A stretch of DNA of 64,000 bases from the NCBI RefSeq assembly GCF_023065955.2, contig NW_026622985.1:72219931-72283930 (forward strand), given 5' to 3'. This DNA comes from Ursus arctos (taxonomy: Eukaryota; Chordata; Mammalia; Carnivora; Ursidae). Positions 23,725-36,535 of this stretch are shown here, piece by piece. The notes under the pieces are model-generated. The model saw only the letters and a list, made by a program, of their open reading frames with translations. It ran no database searches and had not been told where the DNA came from. A program made the translations under genes and the position numbers. Every line of letters begins with the position of its first letter. Within the stretch, counting starts at the first letter, position 1.

Positions 23725-26575
23725 TTACCATAGATTAAGATTTCTCAACAAAGAAAAACCTATGACCAGATGGCTTCACTGGTGATTTCTGCTAAACATT
23801 TAAGGAATTAACACTAATACTTCCCAAACTTTTCCAAAAAATTGAAGAAGAGGGCATACTCCCAAACTCATTTTGTGATGCCAGCATTATCCTGATACCA
23901 AAACCTGTAAAGGACACTACTAGAAAAGAGAACTACAGGTCAATATCCTTGATGAATATAGATGTGAAAATTCTCAATAAAATACAAGCAAACCAAATTC
24001 AGCAATACATTAAAATGATCATTTACCATGAACAAGAAGGGTTTATCCTTGGGATGCAAGGATAAAGTTCCATATATGCAAATAATTAATGTGATACATC
24101 ACATTAATAGAAGGGAAGAAAAGAATCATATGGCCATCTCAGAAGAGGCAAAAAAAAAAGTTTGATGGAATTTAACATCAATTCATGATAAAAACACTTA
24201 ACGCATTAGGGATAGAAGGACCATGTCTCAACATAATAAAGGCCATACATGTCAAGCCCACAGCTAACATCATATTCTATGATGAAAGATTGAAAGCTTT
24301 TCCTCTAACATCAGAGCAAGACAAGGTTGTCCACTCTCACCACAGCTATTCCACACAGTGCTAAAAGTCCTACCTAGAGCAATCAGGGAAGAGAAAGAAA
24401 TAAAAGGTATTAAAATTAGAAAGGAAATCTATTTGCATATGACATGATTTTATATATAAAAAACCCTAAATGCTCAACCAAAAAATGATTAGATCTAATC
24501 AATTAATTCAATAAAGTTACAGGATTCAAAATTGACATTCAAAAATCAGTAGCATTTTTATATACCAACAACTGATTTTCTGAAAAAGAAAGAGATCTGT
24601 CCCATTTACAATAGCTTCAAAAACAACAAAATACTTAGGAGTACATTTAACTAGGGAGGTGAAAGATCACTACACTGCAAACTAGACACTGATGAAAGAA
24701 ATTGAAGAAGAGAAATAAATGGAAAGGTGTGTCATGCTCATGATGTGGAAGAATTATTATTGTTAACATGTCAGTATTACCAAAAACCATCTATAGATTC
24801 AGTGCAATCACTATCAAGCTTCCCGTAGCATTTTTTACAGGAGTAGGGGAGAGAAAAGAGTCCTAAAATGGATATGGAACCACAAAAGACCTTGAATAGT
24901 CAAAGAAATCCTGAGAAAGAAAAACAAAGCAGGAGGCATCACACTTCCTGGTAGTAAACTGCACTCTAAACCTATAATCATCAAAAAGGTGTGGTACTGA
25001 CATAAAAATATACACACAGACCAGTGGTACAGTATCAAGAGTGCAGAAATACTCCCATGCACCTACAGTCAACTAATATTTGACAAGGAAATCAGGAATA
25101 CTCAACGGAGAAGGCAATTTTTTTTCAATAAATGGTGGTGAGATAATTAGATATTCACATATAAAACAAACTGGACCTGTATCTTACATCATCCACAAAA
25201 ATTAACTCAAAATAGATTAAAGACTTAAATGTAAGATCTGACATCATGTAACTTCTAGAAGAAAGCATAAGAATAAAGTTTCTTGACATGGGCCTTGGTA
25301 ATGATTCTTTGGATATAACATTTAAGACACAAGCACCAAAAAAAAAAAAAAAAAAAAAAACCAAAAAACAAAAAGCAAGGTGGGACTACATCAAACCATA
25401 GTGCTTCTTCATAGCAAAAGAAACCATCAGCTGGAGAGGCAAGCTATTGAATGAGAAAAAAGATTGCAAACCATACATCTGACCAGGGGTTAATACCTAA
25501 AATATATACAGAACTCATATAACTCAGTCTCAAAAAAATAAAAATTAAAAAATTAAAAATTAAAAAAAAAAATCAGCAAAGGACCTGCATAGACCTTTCT
25601 TCAAAGAAGATATACAAAAGGCCAAAGACAAATGAAAAGATCCTCAACACACCTAGTCATTAAGGAAATGCAAATTAAAACCACAATGAAATACCACCTC
25701 ATACATTATAATGTCCGTCATCCAAAAGACAAAAGATAACAAATGCTGTCATGAATATGGAGAAAAGAGAATCCTTCTGCACTGTTGGTGAGATTGTAAA
25801 TTAGTACAACTGCTATGGAAAACAGTGTGGAAGATCCTAAAAAAATTAAAAATAGAGCCACCATATGATCCAGCAGTTTTACTTCTTGAATATACCCAGA
25901 GGATACAAAAACACTAACTAGAAAAGATATCTGCACCCCCATTTCATAGAAACATTATTTACAATAGCCAAGACATGGAAGTAACCCAAGTGTCCATCAG
26001 TGAATGAATGGATAAATAATTTATGATATATATGTACATTGGGATACTATTCAACCATTAAAAAAAAACACAAGGAAATCCTACCATTTGCAACAGCATG
26101 GATGGACCTTGAAGGCACTATACTAAGTGAGATAAGTCTGACAGGAAAAGGCAAATATTGTGTGATCTCACTTATATGTGGGGAAAAAAAAAACATTTTA
26201 GAAACAGATCAGAGTGTGGTTACTAGATGCAAATAGTGGGGAGTTAGAGGAAGGGAATTGTAGGAACATGGTCAAAAGGTACAAAGTCCAGTTATAAGAA
26301 TAAATAAGCACCAGGGATATAATGTACAACATGATGACACTGCTGTGTGGTATATAGGAAAGAGAGTAAGAGAGTAAATCCTTAGAGTTCTCATCACAAG
26401 GAGAAAATTTTTTCTTTGGTTTTTTTTTTTTTTTTTGTCTTTTTTTCTTTCATATTGAGAAGATGGATGCTAGCTGAACCTATTGTGGTAATCATTTCAC
26501 AGTATATGTAATTTAAACCCTCTTTAAACTTATACAGTGATATATGTCAATTGTTTCTCAATAAAACTGAAAAAA
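23725..26575 (+). mobile_element. Long decayed L1 (L1MA/MB-like), ORF2 to 3' end
   Basis: The sense strand follows L1 ORF2 from the RT domain: ACCAGATGGCTTCACTGGTG at 23766, CCAGCATTATCCTGATACCA, GGGATGCAAGG. The RT active-site codons are at 24432-24443, then AGGAGGCATCACACTTCC, the ATGATCCAGCAG block near 25865, and the C-terminal frame 26039-26236 (GYYSTIKKKHKE, EISLTGKGKY). The 3' UTR runs to about 26575. The catalytic FADD reads FAYD (first Asp to Tyr), and many stops and frameshifts are present, so it is dead. A 23-base A run (25338-25360) and a T run (26421-26436) have expanded inside it. Confidence 0.9.
25338..25360 (+). repeat. Poly-A run inside L1 ORF2
   Basis: Twenty-three consecutive A residues at an A-rich ORF2 position, not at the element's 3' end, so this is secondary expansion rather than the retrotransposition tail. 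Confidence 0.95.
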
Positions 26576-28320
26576 TTGTATGACTCACTCCTATGTTGGA
26601 AGATATCAGAGAGGAGGAAGTATATATGTAAAACTCTAAAATATAAACACTAAAATGCAGACTATATTAGGGTAAGCAAGCCGTTCTTGATATGATACTT
26701 TAGGTAGCTTCCTTACCAACATAGTTAATAATTGACTTCTAGTCTAGAGTTTAGTTCTGTTCCTTAGCCAAAGAGGGGAAAGAAAACACCTTCCTCATTT
26801 CTTACCAGAAATGCTTAGGTAATATTAATTATCTATAGTGGGCTTTGTGAACTTGGTGAAATTTATGTTTAGAAATAAGTGTGCAAATTCTTTAAACATT
26901 CAGATGAGTGCTTGTGTGGTCTGGAACCTGTTTAATAATTCTGGGAGCTTAAAGGATTCCTGAGTGATTCTTAAAATATAAATATTACTAACAGTTTGTA
27001 CTTTGCCATGTTGAAGATTATAATGTCCAGTGTATAAAGGCTAATTCAGTAAGATAATTACAAATATAATGTGTTTAATTGAGATGTATGGATAATGTTG
27101 GGTAAGCATAGAAATCTCAAAATGTAGAGTGAGTTTCTTCAGTTGTTGAAAATATGGTCTTCCTAATAAAGACACAAACTATTGTGTCACTTTAATCTAG
27201 AATTAATATGTGCAACTGTTTTCATTAGGTGTTCTTCAGCAAATTAACATCCTTCTTTTTTCCCTGTAATTATTAGTGGTTAGGGTTGACATTTATCATA
27301 TTTAAAGTGGTTATTAATATAAACATATCTTATTAGAGATGTCAGTTAAACATCTTGAATTAACTTATGACTCATGCAGACATACTCCCTATATGATAAT
27401 CAAGACATAGGTTTTAGAAGATATATGACTCAACTATGGTACCGTTTTATATAGTTTAAAGTAGTACCTACACAAATTTGGGTGTTATTAAACCAAAGTA
27501 ATTTTTGAGTTATATTTATTTATATATGCCTTGTCTCTTTAGTGAATTTTACTTATCAATTCCACAGTGATAGAGACTATATTCAGAATTTGACTCTCTC
27601 TTCATTGACAGATTGTCTAGCAAGTTCAAACATGGTATCTAGCCACACAATTTTTCTACAACATACCCCAAATCTCACTAATATGCTATAAGTTTGTTAC
27701 ATATTTACTTCATAAATCATTATTGAATCACTTTTAGTGGCTACACTTCCAGACACAATGGGGCAATTGTGTTAGACTTATCCTCTCATAGGAAGCAACT
27801 ATAAAACTGGACAATATAAAAAATATGACATTTTCCAGGAAATGTACAACAGGTAGAACAGTTCTTAGAGTCTTGAGAGAAAGGAAAACACATGAACTTG
27901 GGATTTTATCCAATAGCATTTTCTGACTACAGAGCAGGGGTGTAGAGGTCAAGGGGAAAAATGACTGTCTTGCTGAGTTCAGTAGGTAAAAATAGAAATT
28001 CCAGGGTGCTGAATTTTTTGGAATTTGTGGATGATTATTCTGGAAAAGAGATAGTTGCACAAAAAGAGATGCCTACAGTCTGATGTCTCTTAGATTTTTG
28101 GCTAAAAGCTAGGCTGTGTATAAACATAGTGAGTTACTGTGGGGCTTAAAATATAGCAGTTGTTACAGGGCTGACTGCAAAATAAATGTGCCAGACATTG
28201 CACAAGGCTGGAAATTGTGGACTTCCAATCTTTTCAGAGTAGAGAGATCTCACTGAGATATTCAATAATCATTTGAGAAAACAGAAAGCCTATACTGTAG
28301 AAGTGAGAACTTCTCTAAAG
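26576..28320. other. Unassigned AT-rich sequence
   Basis: No exon, RNA or nameable repeat is supported. The 108-codon minus-strand frame at 27734-28060 has no recognisable domain and no signs of selection visible by eye. Confidence 0.35.
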
Positions 28321-28556
28321 CAGGGTTAACAAAGATTTTGTGTAAAGGACTAGGTAGTAAATATTTTGAGATTTTGTGGCCATATGTTCTCTAAAACAAC
28401 TACTCAACTTTGCCATCTTAGTGTAAAAAAAGCCACAGACAATACATCAAATAGATATGGGTCTTTTTAAAAAATCTTTTTAAAAACATAACAAAACATA
28501 AAAACAAGCAAAAATGGGCCATAGGATGAATTTGACCTATAGTTTGACAACTTCTG
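28321..28556 (+). mobile_element. hAT-family MITE
   Basis: Starts CAGGGTTAACAAAGATTTTG and continues TGTAAAGGACTAGGTAGTAA, ATATTTTGAGATTTTGTGGC, CAACTACTCAACTTTGCCAT, a poly-A-rich middle, and GACCTATAGTTTGACAACTTCTG. The ends are degenerate inverted repeats (CAGGGTTAACAAA against CAGAAGTTGTCAAA). The arrangement fits the widespread mammalian MITE with the 'aaagggccagatagtaaatat' core. Non-coding. Confidence 0.82.
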
Positions 28557-28800
28557 CATAGGAGTATGTGTTATATCCCAAGACTGAGTACAAATCCTAA
28601 ATAGGCCATCTTAACAAAGCATAAAACCAAGCCTGGCATGATCAATTGCTGACTCAGTGTTTGGGAAGTCACATATTTATCAAAGCAGAAAAGGTAGAGC
28701 ACCACCCAGCCTTTCCCATTTTATTTCTCCACCTCATACACAATCTGGTAATTTCTCTTACCTTATATATAAATTGCCTGGCTTGACACACACAGACATA

Positions 28801-28801
<1 letters not shown>

Positions 28802-28839
<38 letters not shown>
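28802..28839 (+). repeat. (CA)n microsatellite
   Basis: Nineteen CA units, followed to about 28990 by degenerate TATATG/CATATA sequence. The 114- and 73-codon frames across it are repeat-encoded His-Thr tracts, not genes. Confidence 0.97.
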
Positions 28840-28841
<2 letters not shown>

Positions 28842-28999
28842 ATATGTGCATGCATATACATGTATATTCACAGACTATATATGCGTGTGTGTCCATAAAT
28901 CTACATATATGTCTTCATGTAGATGCATGTGGATACCCACAGACCATATATGTGCATGTGTATGTATATATGCATATATGCTTATGTATATTCATGGAT

Positions 29000-31900
29000 A
29001 ACTATGTTCGGTTGTACAAATTTGATGGTGTTTTACAAAGTTCTGGACCTAGATTAACAGACTGATTTTTACAGGTGACCTAGTATAGTATAATCCCTTT
29101 AAACCCTTCCTCTCCAGGTAGTGTTGAGCGTAGAATTGCTTGCTAACACAGTATGACTATGCTGTTTTACCTTTCTGTAATCTTGATTAAATCTTTCACT
29201 AATGACAAATTTCCAAATGCCACAGGATTTTTTGTTTGTTTGTTTTCATGAAGGCAAATATTCAGAGTTTTCTGACTTTTAAACTTTTTTCTAGATACAT
29301 ACTCATTTTTCAGAAATAGCCAATGGTTGATTTCGCAATTATTTGTTGGAATTACATAAACATCAAACTACAGTGTGTCTTGTTAAACATTTTTATATTT
29401 TTTTGGCATAGGGTGAAACTTTTTAAGGATCACATTGAAGAGATGCCAGAAAGTTGTTCAACTATTGGAGCATATCAGAAGGCACTTAGGTCATTATTTA
29501 TCAAATTTTTACTCTGAAACTAGTACCACTTTTAGTACTAAAAATGTAAAAACAAGTCCCATATTCCTCAGCACATATACTTGAACATTCAAGGCGTTTC
29601 CACAAGAGGAATATAAGTTAATGTGTACTATAAAGAAAAAAGTTAATATTTTTTTTAAAAGGATGAGTACTTTAGCAAGAGACAACAGATAAGAATTTAC
29701 ATGAAATGAAATCTATTTGAATCTATTTCAAGCTGGAAATGAGGCTAGTCTTTTAATGATTTTAGCTATAGTTTTCTTAATGTCTTCTTATAAATAGATA
29801 AACCACACAATAAACTCTATGATCTATTTCTTTTTTTGGAACTTATTGTTTGATACTATTTTGTTTAGGGAAAATTATTTCATCTGAAAAAAAGAGTTAA
29901 AATAACAGTATTCTTTGGAGATGGAACACAGGGACATGTTCAAGCTGGAATAAAAATGAATGACAACTGACAGTTATTCTTAAAGCCAGATGTTGATAGC
30001 TGGGAAGGCTATTGGTACAAGCAAAGGGGCTAGAAGATGAGGTGAGGGACCAGAACTTCAATTACTTCCTTTCATTTTATTGCTTAGGGCCAACCTGAGA
30101 AGAGTTGTAATTTGCCGTGCAGTTTTTGTCTCAGTGTCTTGGAGTTAGCTGGAGAACACTAGTAAATATTAAACCATAAAAACACGTCTATCTTTTTATT
30201 CACTAAAGGGACACTAACATACATATGGGGGAAAATAACTTTGGGCTTGGTGTCATTGCCAAATGTGCCAGCATTTGCCAGGTTCCCAAGGATTCATTAC
30301 CACTTGGAGAATTTACACCTGGTAGGTAAATGTTACCTTAGATGGCTGTTGCATATTTAGAGCAAGTTTCAGGAAGTTAATTGTTAGGACACAGAACAGA
30401 GAGTGGCTGCAGGGTATTCCTTTGTGGACTGAGTAATTCTGCATGGAAACCATATTTTGGAAGATAATATTAAAATATGCAGTAAAATCACAGTGAAGCC
30501 TAAAGGAGAGAGAGAAAAAAAAAACTGTTAGAACAAATTCTTTAAAAAATGTGAATTCTCCATCATTTTCTCAATTCTTTCTATGTGTTCAGTCTAATAT
30601 CATATTTCTCTTGTGATGGGCTAAATTGGGTAAATTCAATAAAATAATAAAATGAAGAAGGTAAAAGTCATTTTATACTGAACCATTTATACATATAGAA
30701 TATTATAGAGTTAAAAATCCAGACTGACAGGGTCCCAGTCTTAAATGTTTCTGTGTTTTAGGGACAAGGGACAGAAAAGTGGATTAGAGTGGAAATCCAG
30801 GTAGCCCCTTCCACCGACTCTGCTCACATCCTGAGCATTTTTCTTTCTTCAGTCTCATGGAGCAGGTCCTATGTCTTACTGTCCCACTGCAATGTGAACT
30901 TTTGCTGTTCCTGAGAAAGGAAAAGAGTCACTGAGGGTCGCCTTAGAACAACCAGTATCTAACTTCACTTCTCTTTTCTAATCCAAGTAAACCTAGTATC
31001 TTTTAAGTTTTCCCATTTTCAGAATGCTTCTTTCTTGTTACCCTTCTTTTCTTTATCATCTCCATTCTGCTCCTTGAAATCCATTTTGTTGCTTTGATTT
31101 AAATTCCTCTGACTGCTAATGCATTTGGACTTCTCCCTCTAAGATTGTTAACCTTTTGAGTTTTGATTTCTTTAAGTTGCTGCACCCTGTCCTGTGCTCA
31201 CCGTGACAGCTTTTCTTATGGCTTTTCTGGAAATCCTAAACTATTCTAGAAACTAATGTAAATTTTGTAAATATCTTCTCTCATTTTCTCATCTTTCTGC
31301 TAATTTTTCTGTTTCCTTCATCAAATTTTTTTTCTGATTTTTGAAGTAATCAAATCCACCATTTTATTTACCTTACAATCTTTGGTTTTGAAGTTTTTTT
31401 ATGGGGCCCTTTATTTTCTCTACATTATGAAGATATTCTCTTACATTTTTTCTCCATTAACTTTGTAGTTTTAGTCTTTACATACAGTTTTAATACACAG
31501 GTTTTGTTTGGGTTCTGTGTTCTGCTGGACTTGTTCGGCCTGCCCCAATATCACACAGCCTGACTACCTCAGTTTTATGCATTAATACAGTATTTTAAAA
31601 TTGATTTTACTCACTCCCCAGGATTAATTCAAAAATCTTTGTTTTTTAATAAAATCAAACAGTACATTTACATTTTATTAATTTCATTAATATTTCCTGA
31701 TATCAAGAAAACCTCACCTCTGTGACTTCAGCATTTTCTCTTATAAAAATGGATTTTGTGAAGGTCTCTGGAGACAGAGGCTAAAGTTTCTTGGCTGAGA
31801 TCTTATTATTAATTCATGAACTGTTATTAAAAAGACGCGAACTTGTTTTTTCACTTGAACTGTTCATTAATAATTTCATAGTCTATTTGTCTGAATCTCT

Positions 31901-32545
31901 CAAAATCTCTCAAAATTGGATCAAACTAAATTTATGTCTAAGCACCACCACCAAAAACCAACTGATTATCTTTGTATATAATAATAATTAAAAAGAAAGT
32001 CCATTATCTCTCAATAAAACTATCTCAGACCAATGTAATCAATTTGTTCTATATGAAGTTGGATGATCAGCTATTTATTTATTTTTTTACTCTTTAAATG
32101 GTTGGATTGGGTTGGTGTAAAAAAAAGTAAATATTTAAATCCAAAGTCAATACTTTTCTTCTCACTTATCATGTTAGTCTTTGAATTAAATATTAATATC
32201 CCACTGACTGGCTATGATACCATAATATATTGTAATTTAATTTTACATTCTGTTTTAAAAGTTATTGTTTGTGGAATATTAGTGTTAGGATCTGGCTGGG
32301 ATATATTTGTCTATGAGTGATTCTTTTTCCCTTGGATAATCTTATTTATAATTGTATCTAAGATTTCTTTTAAAAATTTCTGGCAATTGAAAAGCCATAG
32401 AAAAATAGAAGAATTAACAATGAAAATTAAGTACAGTGATTAAAGATGTAGAGGCTGTGGTATCCTAGAAAGCAAGCAAGGAAAGTATATGATGGTAAGG
32501 GAATTTTCAGATATGTGTTCAGTGTTGTTGATTTTTGGTCTGTCT
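29000..32545. other. Unassigned AT-rich sequence
   Basis: No gene or clear repeat is seen. 30720-31560 is T/C-rich without recognisable splice-linked frames. The small frames at 29323-29517, 31791-31991 and 32063-32320 lack family features. Confidence 0.35.
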
Positions 32546-32590
32546 ATCATCATCATCACCATCACCATCACCACTGCCACCACCACCACT
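32546..32590 (+). repeat. (ATC/ACC)n trinucleotide repeat
   Basis: An imperfect run of ATC units grading into ACC units, lying 43 bases before the MLT1-type LTR. Confidence 0.9.
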
Positions 32591-32632
32591 GTCTATCCTA
32601 TCATTCATTTGAAAGGTGAGTACTGATCATTG

Positions 32633-32785
32633 CGTTATCGATTTCCTATTGCTGCTGTAACAGAGTACCACAAACTTACTGGCTCAAAACAATATGAAGT
32701 TATTTTCTTACACGTCTGGAGGTCAGCAGTCTGAAATCAGTTTCACTGGACTATAATCAATGTGTCTAAACACTGATGCTCCTTC
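32633..32785 (-). mobile_element. MLT1-type MaLR LTR, first part (split by L1)
   Basis: Antisense of the MLT1 LTR 3' end: TTTCCTATTGCTGCTGTAAC, AGAGTACCACAAACTTACTG, GGCTCAAAACAATATGAAG, TCTGGAGGTCAGCAGTCTGA. The LTR continues at 35041 after the L1. This is an ancient LTR-retrotransposon relic with no coding capacity. Confidence 0.85.
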
Positions 32786-35040
32786 TTTTTTTTTTTTTTT
32801 TAATGTTTTTTTATTATATTATGTTAGTCACCATACAGTACATCCCTGGTTTTTGATGTAAAGTTCCATGATTCATTAGTTGCGTACAAGACCCAGTGCA
32901 CCACGCAATACGTGCCCTCCTTACTACCCATCACCAGCCTATCCCATCCCCCACCCCCCTCCCCTCTGAAGCCCTCAGTTTGTTTCTCAGAGTCCATAGT
33001 CTCTCATGCTTCATTCCCCCTTCTGATTCCCCCCCCCCTTTCTTTATCCCTTTCTTCCCCTACCGATCTCCTTGTTCTTATGTTCCATAGATGAGAGAAA
33101 TCATATGATAATTGTCTTTCTCTGCTTGACTTATTTCACTTAGCATTATCTCCTCCAGTGCCGTCCATGTTGCAGCAAATGTTGAGAAATCGTTTTTTCT
33201 GATAGCTAATATTCCATTGTATATATGGACCACAACTTCTTAATCCATTCATCTGTTGAAGGGCATCTCAGTTCTTTCCACGATTTAACTATTGTGGACA
33301 ATGCTACTATGAACATTGGGGTGCATATGGCCCTTCTCTTCACTACGTCTGTATCTTTGGGGTAAATACCCAGTAGTGCAATGGCTGGGTCATAGGGTAG
33401 CTCAATTTTTAACTTTTTAAGGGACCTCCACACTGTTTTCCAGAGTGGCTGTAGCAACTTGCATTCCCACCAACGATGTAGGAGGAATCCCCTTTCTCCA
33501 CATCCTCTCCAGCAATTGTTGTTTCTTGTCTTGTCACTTTTTGCCATTGTAACTGGTGTAAGGTGGTATCTTAGTGTGGTTTTGATTTGAATTTCCCTGA
33601 TGGCTAATGATTTTAAACATTTTTTCATGTGTCTGTTAGCCATTTGTATGTCATCATTAGAAAAGTGTCTGTTCATATCTTCTGCCCATTTTATGATTTG
33701 TTTATTTGTTCTCGCGTATTGAGTTTGAGAAGTTCTTTGTAGATCTTGGATACCAGTCTTCTATCTGTAGTATCATTTGCAAATATATCTCCCATTCCGT
33801 GGGCTGCCTTTTAGTTTTTTTGACTGTTTCCTTGGCTGTGCAGAAGCTTTTTATCTTGATGAAATCCCACAAGTTCATTTTATCTTTTGTTTCTCTTGCC
33901 TTTGGAGATGTGTCATGAAAAAGGTTGCTTTGGCCGATGTCGTAGAGGTTGCTGCCTATGATTTTGATGGATTCCTGTCCCACATCGAGATCTTTCATCC
34001 ATTTGGAGTTTATCTTTGTTTATGGTGTGAGAGAGTGGTCAAGTTTCATTCTTTTGCATGTGGCTGTCCAATTTTCCCAGCACCATTTATTGAAGAGACT
34101 GTCTTTTTTCCACCAGATGTTTTTTCCTGCTTTAGCAAAGATTAGTTGCCCAAAGAGCCGAGGGTCCATTTCTGGGTTCTCTATTCTGTTCCATTGGTCT
34201 ATGTGTCTGTTTTTGTGCCAGTACCATGCTGTCTTTGTGATCACAGCTTTGTAGTACAGCTCGAAATCCGGCATTGTGATGCCCCCAGCTTTGTTTTTCC
34301 TTTTCAACAGTTCCTTGGCGATTCAGGGCCTTTTCTGGTTCCATACAAATTTAAGGACTATTTGTTCCAGTTCTTTGAAAAATGTCATCGGTATTTTGAT
34401 CAGGATAGCATTGAAAGTGTAGATTGCTCTGGGTAGCATGGACATTTTAACTATGTTAATTCTTCCGATCCATGAGCATGGAATATTTTTCCATCTTTTT
34501 GTGTCTCCTTCAATATGTTTCAAGAGTGATTTATAGTTTCTAGAATATAGGTCCTTTACGTCTCTGGTTAAGTTAATTCCAAGGTAGCATATGGTTTTTG
34601 GTGCTATTGTAAATGGGATGGATTCCCTAATTTCTCTTTCGTCAGTCTCATTATTCGTGTATAGAAATGCAACTGATTTCTGAGTATTGATTTTGTATCC
34701 CGCCACGTTACTGAATTGCTCTATAACTTCTAATAGTTTGGGAGTGAATTCTTTTGGGTTTTCCGTATAGAGTATCATGTCATCTGCTAAGAGAGACAGT
34801 TTGACTTCTTCTTTGCCGATTTGGATACCTTTTATCCCTTTTAGTTGTCTGATTGCTGTTGCAAGGACTTCTAGTACTATGTTGAATAATAATGGCGTGA
34901 GTGGGCATCCTTGTCGTGTTCCTGATCTTAAGGGAAAGGCTTCCAGCTTTTCCCCATTGAGAATATTTGCAGTAGGCTTTTCATAGATGGTTTTTATGAG
35001 ATTGAGGAATGTACCCTCAATCCCTACACTCTGAAGGGTT
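32786..35040 (-). mobile_element. 5'-truncated carnivore L1, comparatively young
   Basis: A poly-T at 32786-32801 marks the poly-A tail on the opposite strand, followed by the carnivore L1 3' UTR (ACCATACAGTACATCCCTGG, CCTCCTTACTACCCATCACC) with a C-rich segment at 32940-33060. ORF2 then runs up to about 35040, where the element is truncated within the RT domain. It is the best preserved L1 in the window. The insertion lies inside an MLT1 LTR. A clean target duplication was not found; only a short CTTCTT occurs on both sides. Confidence 0.93.
33206..34790 (-). pseudogene. L1 ORF2 fragment (RT to C-terminal domain), disabled
   Basis: Four open pieces on the minus strand are consecutive parts of one ORF2. 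34790-34323 starts at the RT active site LADD (34779-34790) and runs through the thumb to FVWNQKRP. 34307-34020 and 33998-33702 are in the same frame. 33676-33206 is in another frame and contains the C-terminal Cys/His cluster (C-x3-C-x7-H-x4-C, in [18 protein letters not shown]). The first break is a TGA just before ATCGCCAAGG, at a site where CGA to TGA by CpG decay would explain it. The second is a TAA after SLTP, and a frameshift follows. The protein encoded was the L1 endonuclease-reverse transcriptase; the endonuclease part is missing. Confidence 0.9.
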
Positions 35041-35402
35041 TTACTTCTTAAGAGACTTAAGGGAGAAATCTCTTTCCTTGCCTTTCCAGCTTCCAGAGGC
35101 CACTTGAATTCCTTGGCTTATCACCCCTTCCCCTTTCTTCAAAACATACAATGTAGCATCATCTCTCTTCTCTGGCCACTTCTTCATGATTACATTTTCT
35201 CTCTCTGACTCTGACACTCCTGCTTCCCTCTTATAAGGACCTTTGATTACATTGGACTCACAAGGATATTTCAGGGCAATCTCCCTTTCTGAAGGCCCTT
35301 AACGTAATCACAAGTCTCTTTTACCATAGAAGGTAAAATATTCCCAGGTTAAAAGGATTAATGAATGAACATCTTTGGGGACCCTTATTCAGCCTACCAC
35401 AT
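35041..35402 (-). mobile_element. MLT1-type MaLR LTR, second part
   Basis: Continues the LTR of 32633-32785. The order is AGAAATCTCTTTCCTTGCCT, TTCCAGCTTCCAGAGGCCAC, CTCTTATAAGGACCTTTGAT, TACATTGGACTCACAAGG and CCCTTAACGTAATCACAAGT. It finishes with GGGGACCCTTATTCAGCCTA, the reverse of the MLT1 5' end. Together the two parts give an LTR of about 515 bases. Confidence 0.82.
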
Positions 35403-36496
35403 GTTATGTAATCTGGAGATCATTGATGATGTAGTGAAAGATTGGGATATGGAGTGATAGAGAAAAATGCCAGTTGGAGATAGATTAAAAGAGAAAAAAA
35501 CAGGAGAAAAAGTTATAGCCACTGAATATAGAAAACTCTTTTGAAGGATTTTACTGAAAATGAGAGACAAAGAAATTGAGTACTCATTGGCACAGTGGCA
35601 TTAATAATTGTTTTCTTTCAAATTTAAGATATGAGAAATAATAGCATGTTTTGTTGACAGGTATAGGCAATAGAGAGTGAAAATACTGATGTATAGGAGA
35701 AAGGAAAGGGTTTTTGGAAAGTTTCCCTTGAGTTTGGGTAAGATCATGAATATTTCATTTATGGAAACAAGAAGGTGGAATATGAGGGGTGGGTGGGTAG
35801 ACACGAGATGGACATTTGAGAATCATCTTTGCTCAGTTCTCTCAGTGAGGTAGAATCTGAGTATTGTTGACTGTTAGGGTGGCAGGGGCAGTGTTTAAGG
35901 AGAAGGTATGGAACATTTTCTATCAGACAGGAATAGTTAATAAATTAGAAAAATATAGTATAATTGATCAGCCACACTAAAGTTTCTCTTGAGTTTCATG
36001 CTTATAATTATAAACTCTGTTCATTTAAAAGCATGCTAACTTTTTCTCCAGTCATATTTAACTGTATTGGATTAGGAGGGAGAACAGGGAGGTTTTGTTT
36101 TGTTTTTTCTTTCTTACCATGCTTGTGACTTGGCTGAATGAGAACTTTGACACTAGAAGAGGCAAGTGAGTTTAAGTTGTTTCAGGTGGGTGATGATAAG
36201 GATGGACCATGACATTAAATATCTGGGAAGGAGAGGAGTAGATTGCTAGTACCACTGGGTTGAGTGGTTATTGGGGAAGAGGTAATAGAGAAGGAGTTAG
36301 ATGGGAAGGTGGTGGTAGAGAGAGTGAAGTGTATAAAATTGAGGTTATGAGGAGATTATAATTATTAGTAATGACAATCAAGGTATAAGAATTTTTTTTT
36401 TTTTTAATTTCCAGTCAGGTAGTGGTAGGAAGGGAAATAATCAGGAAATATGTGAGGGGATGAACTGTTTGTGTGCGTGTGCGTGCGTGCGTGCGT

Positions 36497-36535
<39 letters not shown>

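Noticed and set aside
27734..28060. 108-codon minus-strand frame considered as a small gene or exon
   Set aside because: No domain, no supporting splice sites with a neighbouring frame, and low-complexity-free but featureless composition.
28657..29001. 114-codon plus-strand frame rich in His and Thr
   Set aside because: Driven by the CA microsatellite and the degenerate TATG tract after it.
33706..34436. Overlapping plus-strand frames of 70-122 codons
   Set aside because: They are antisense shadows of L1 ORF2 on the minus strand.
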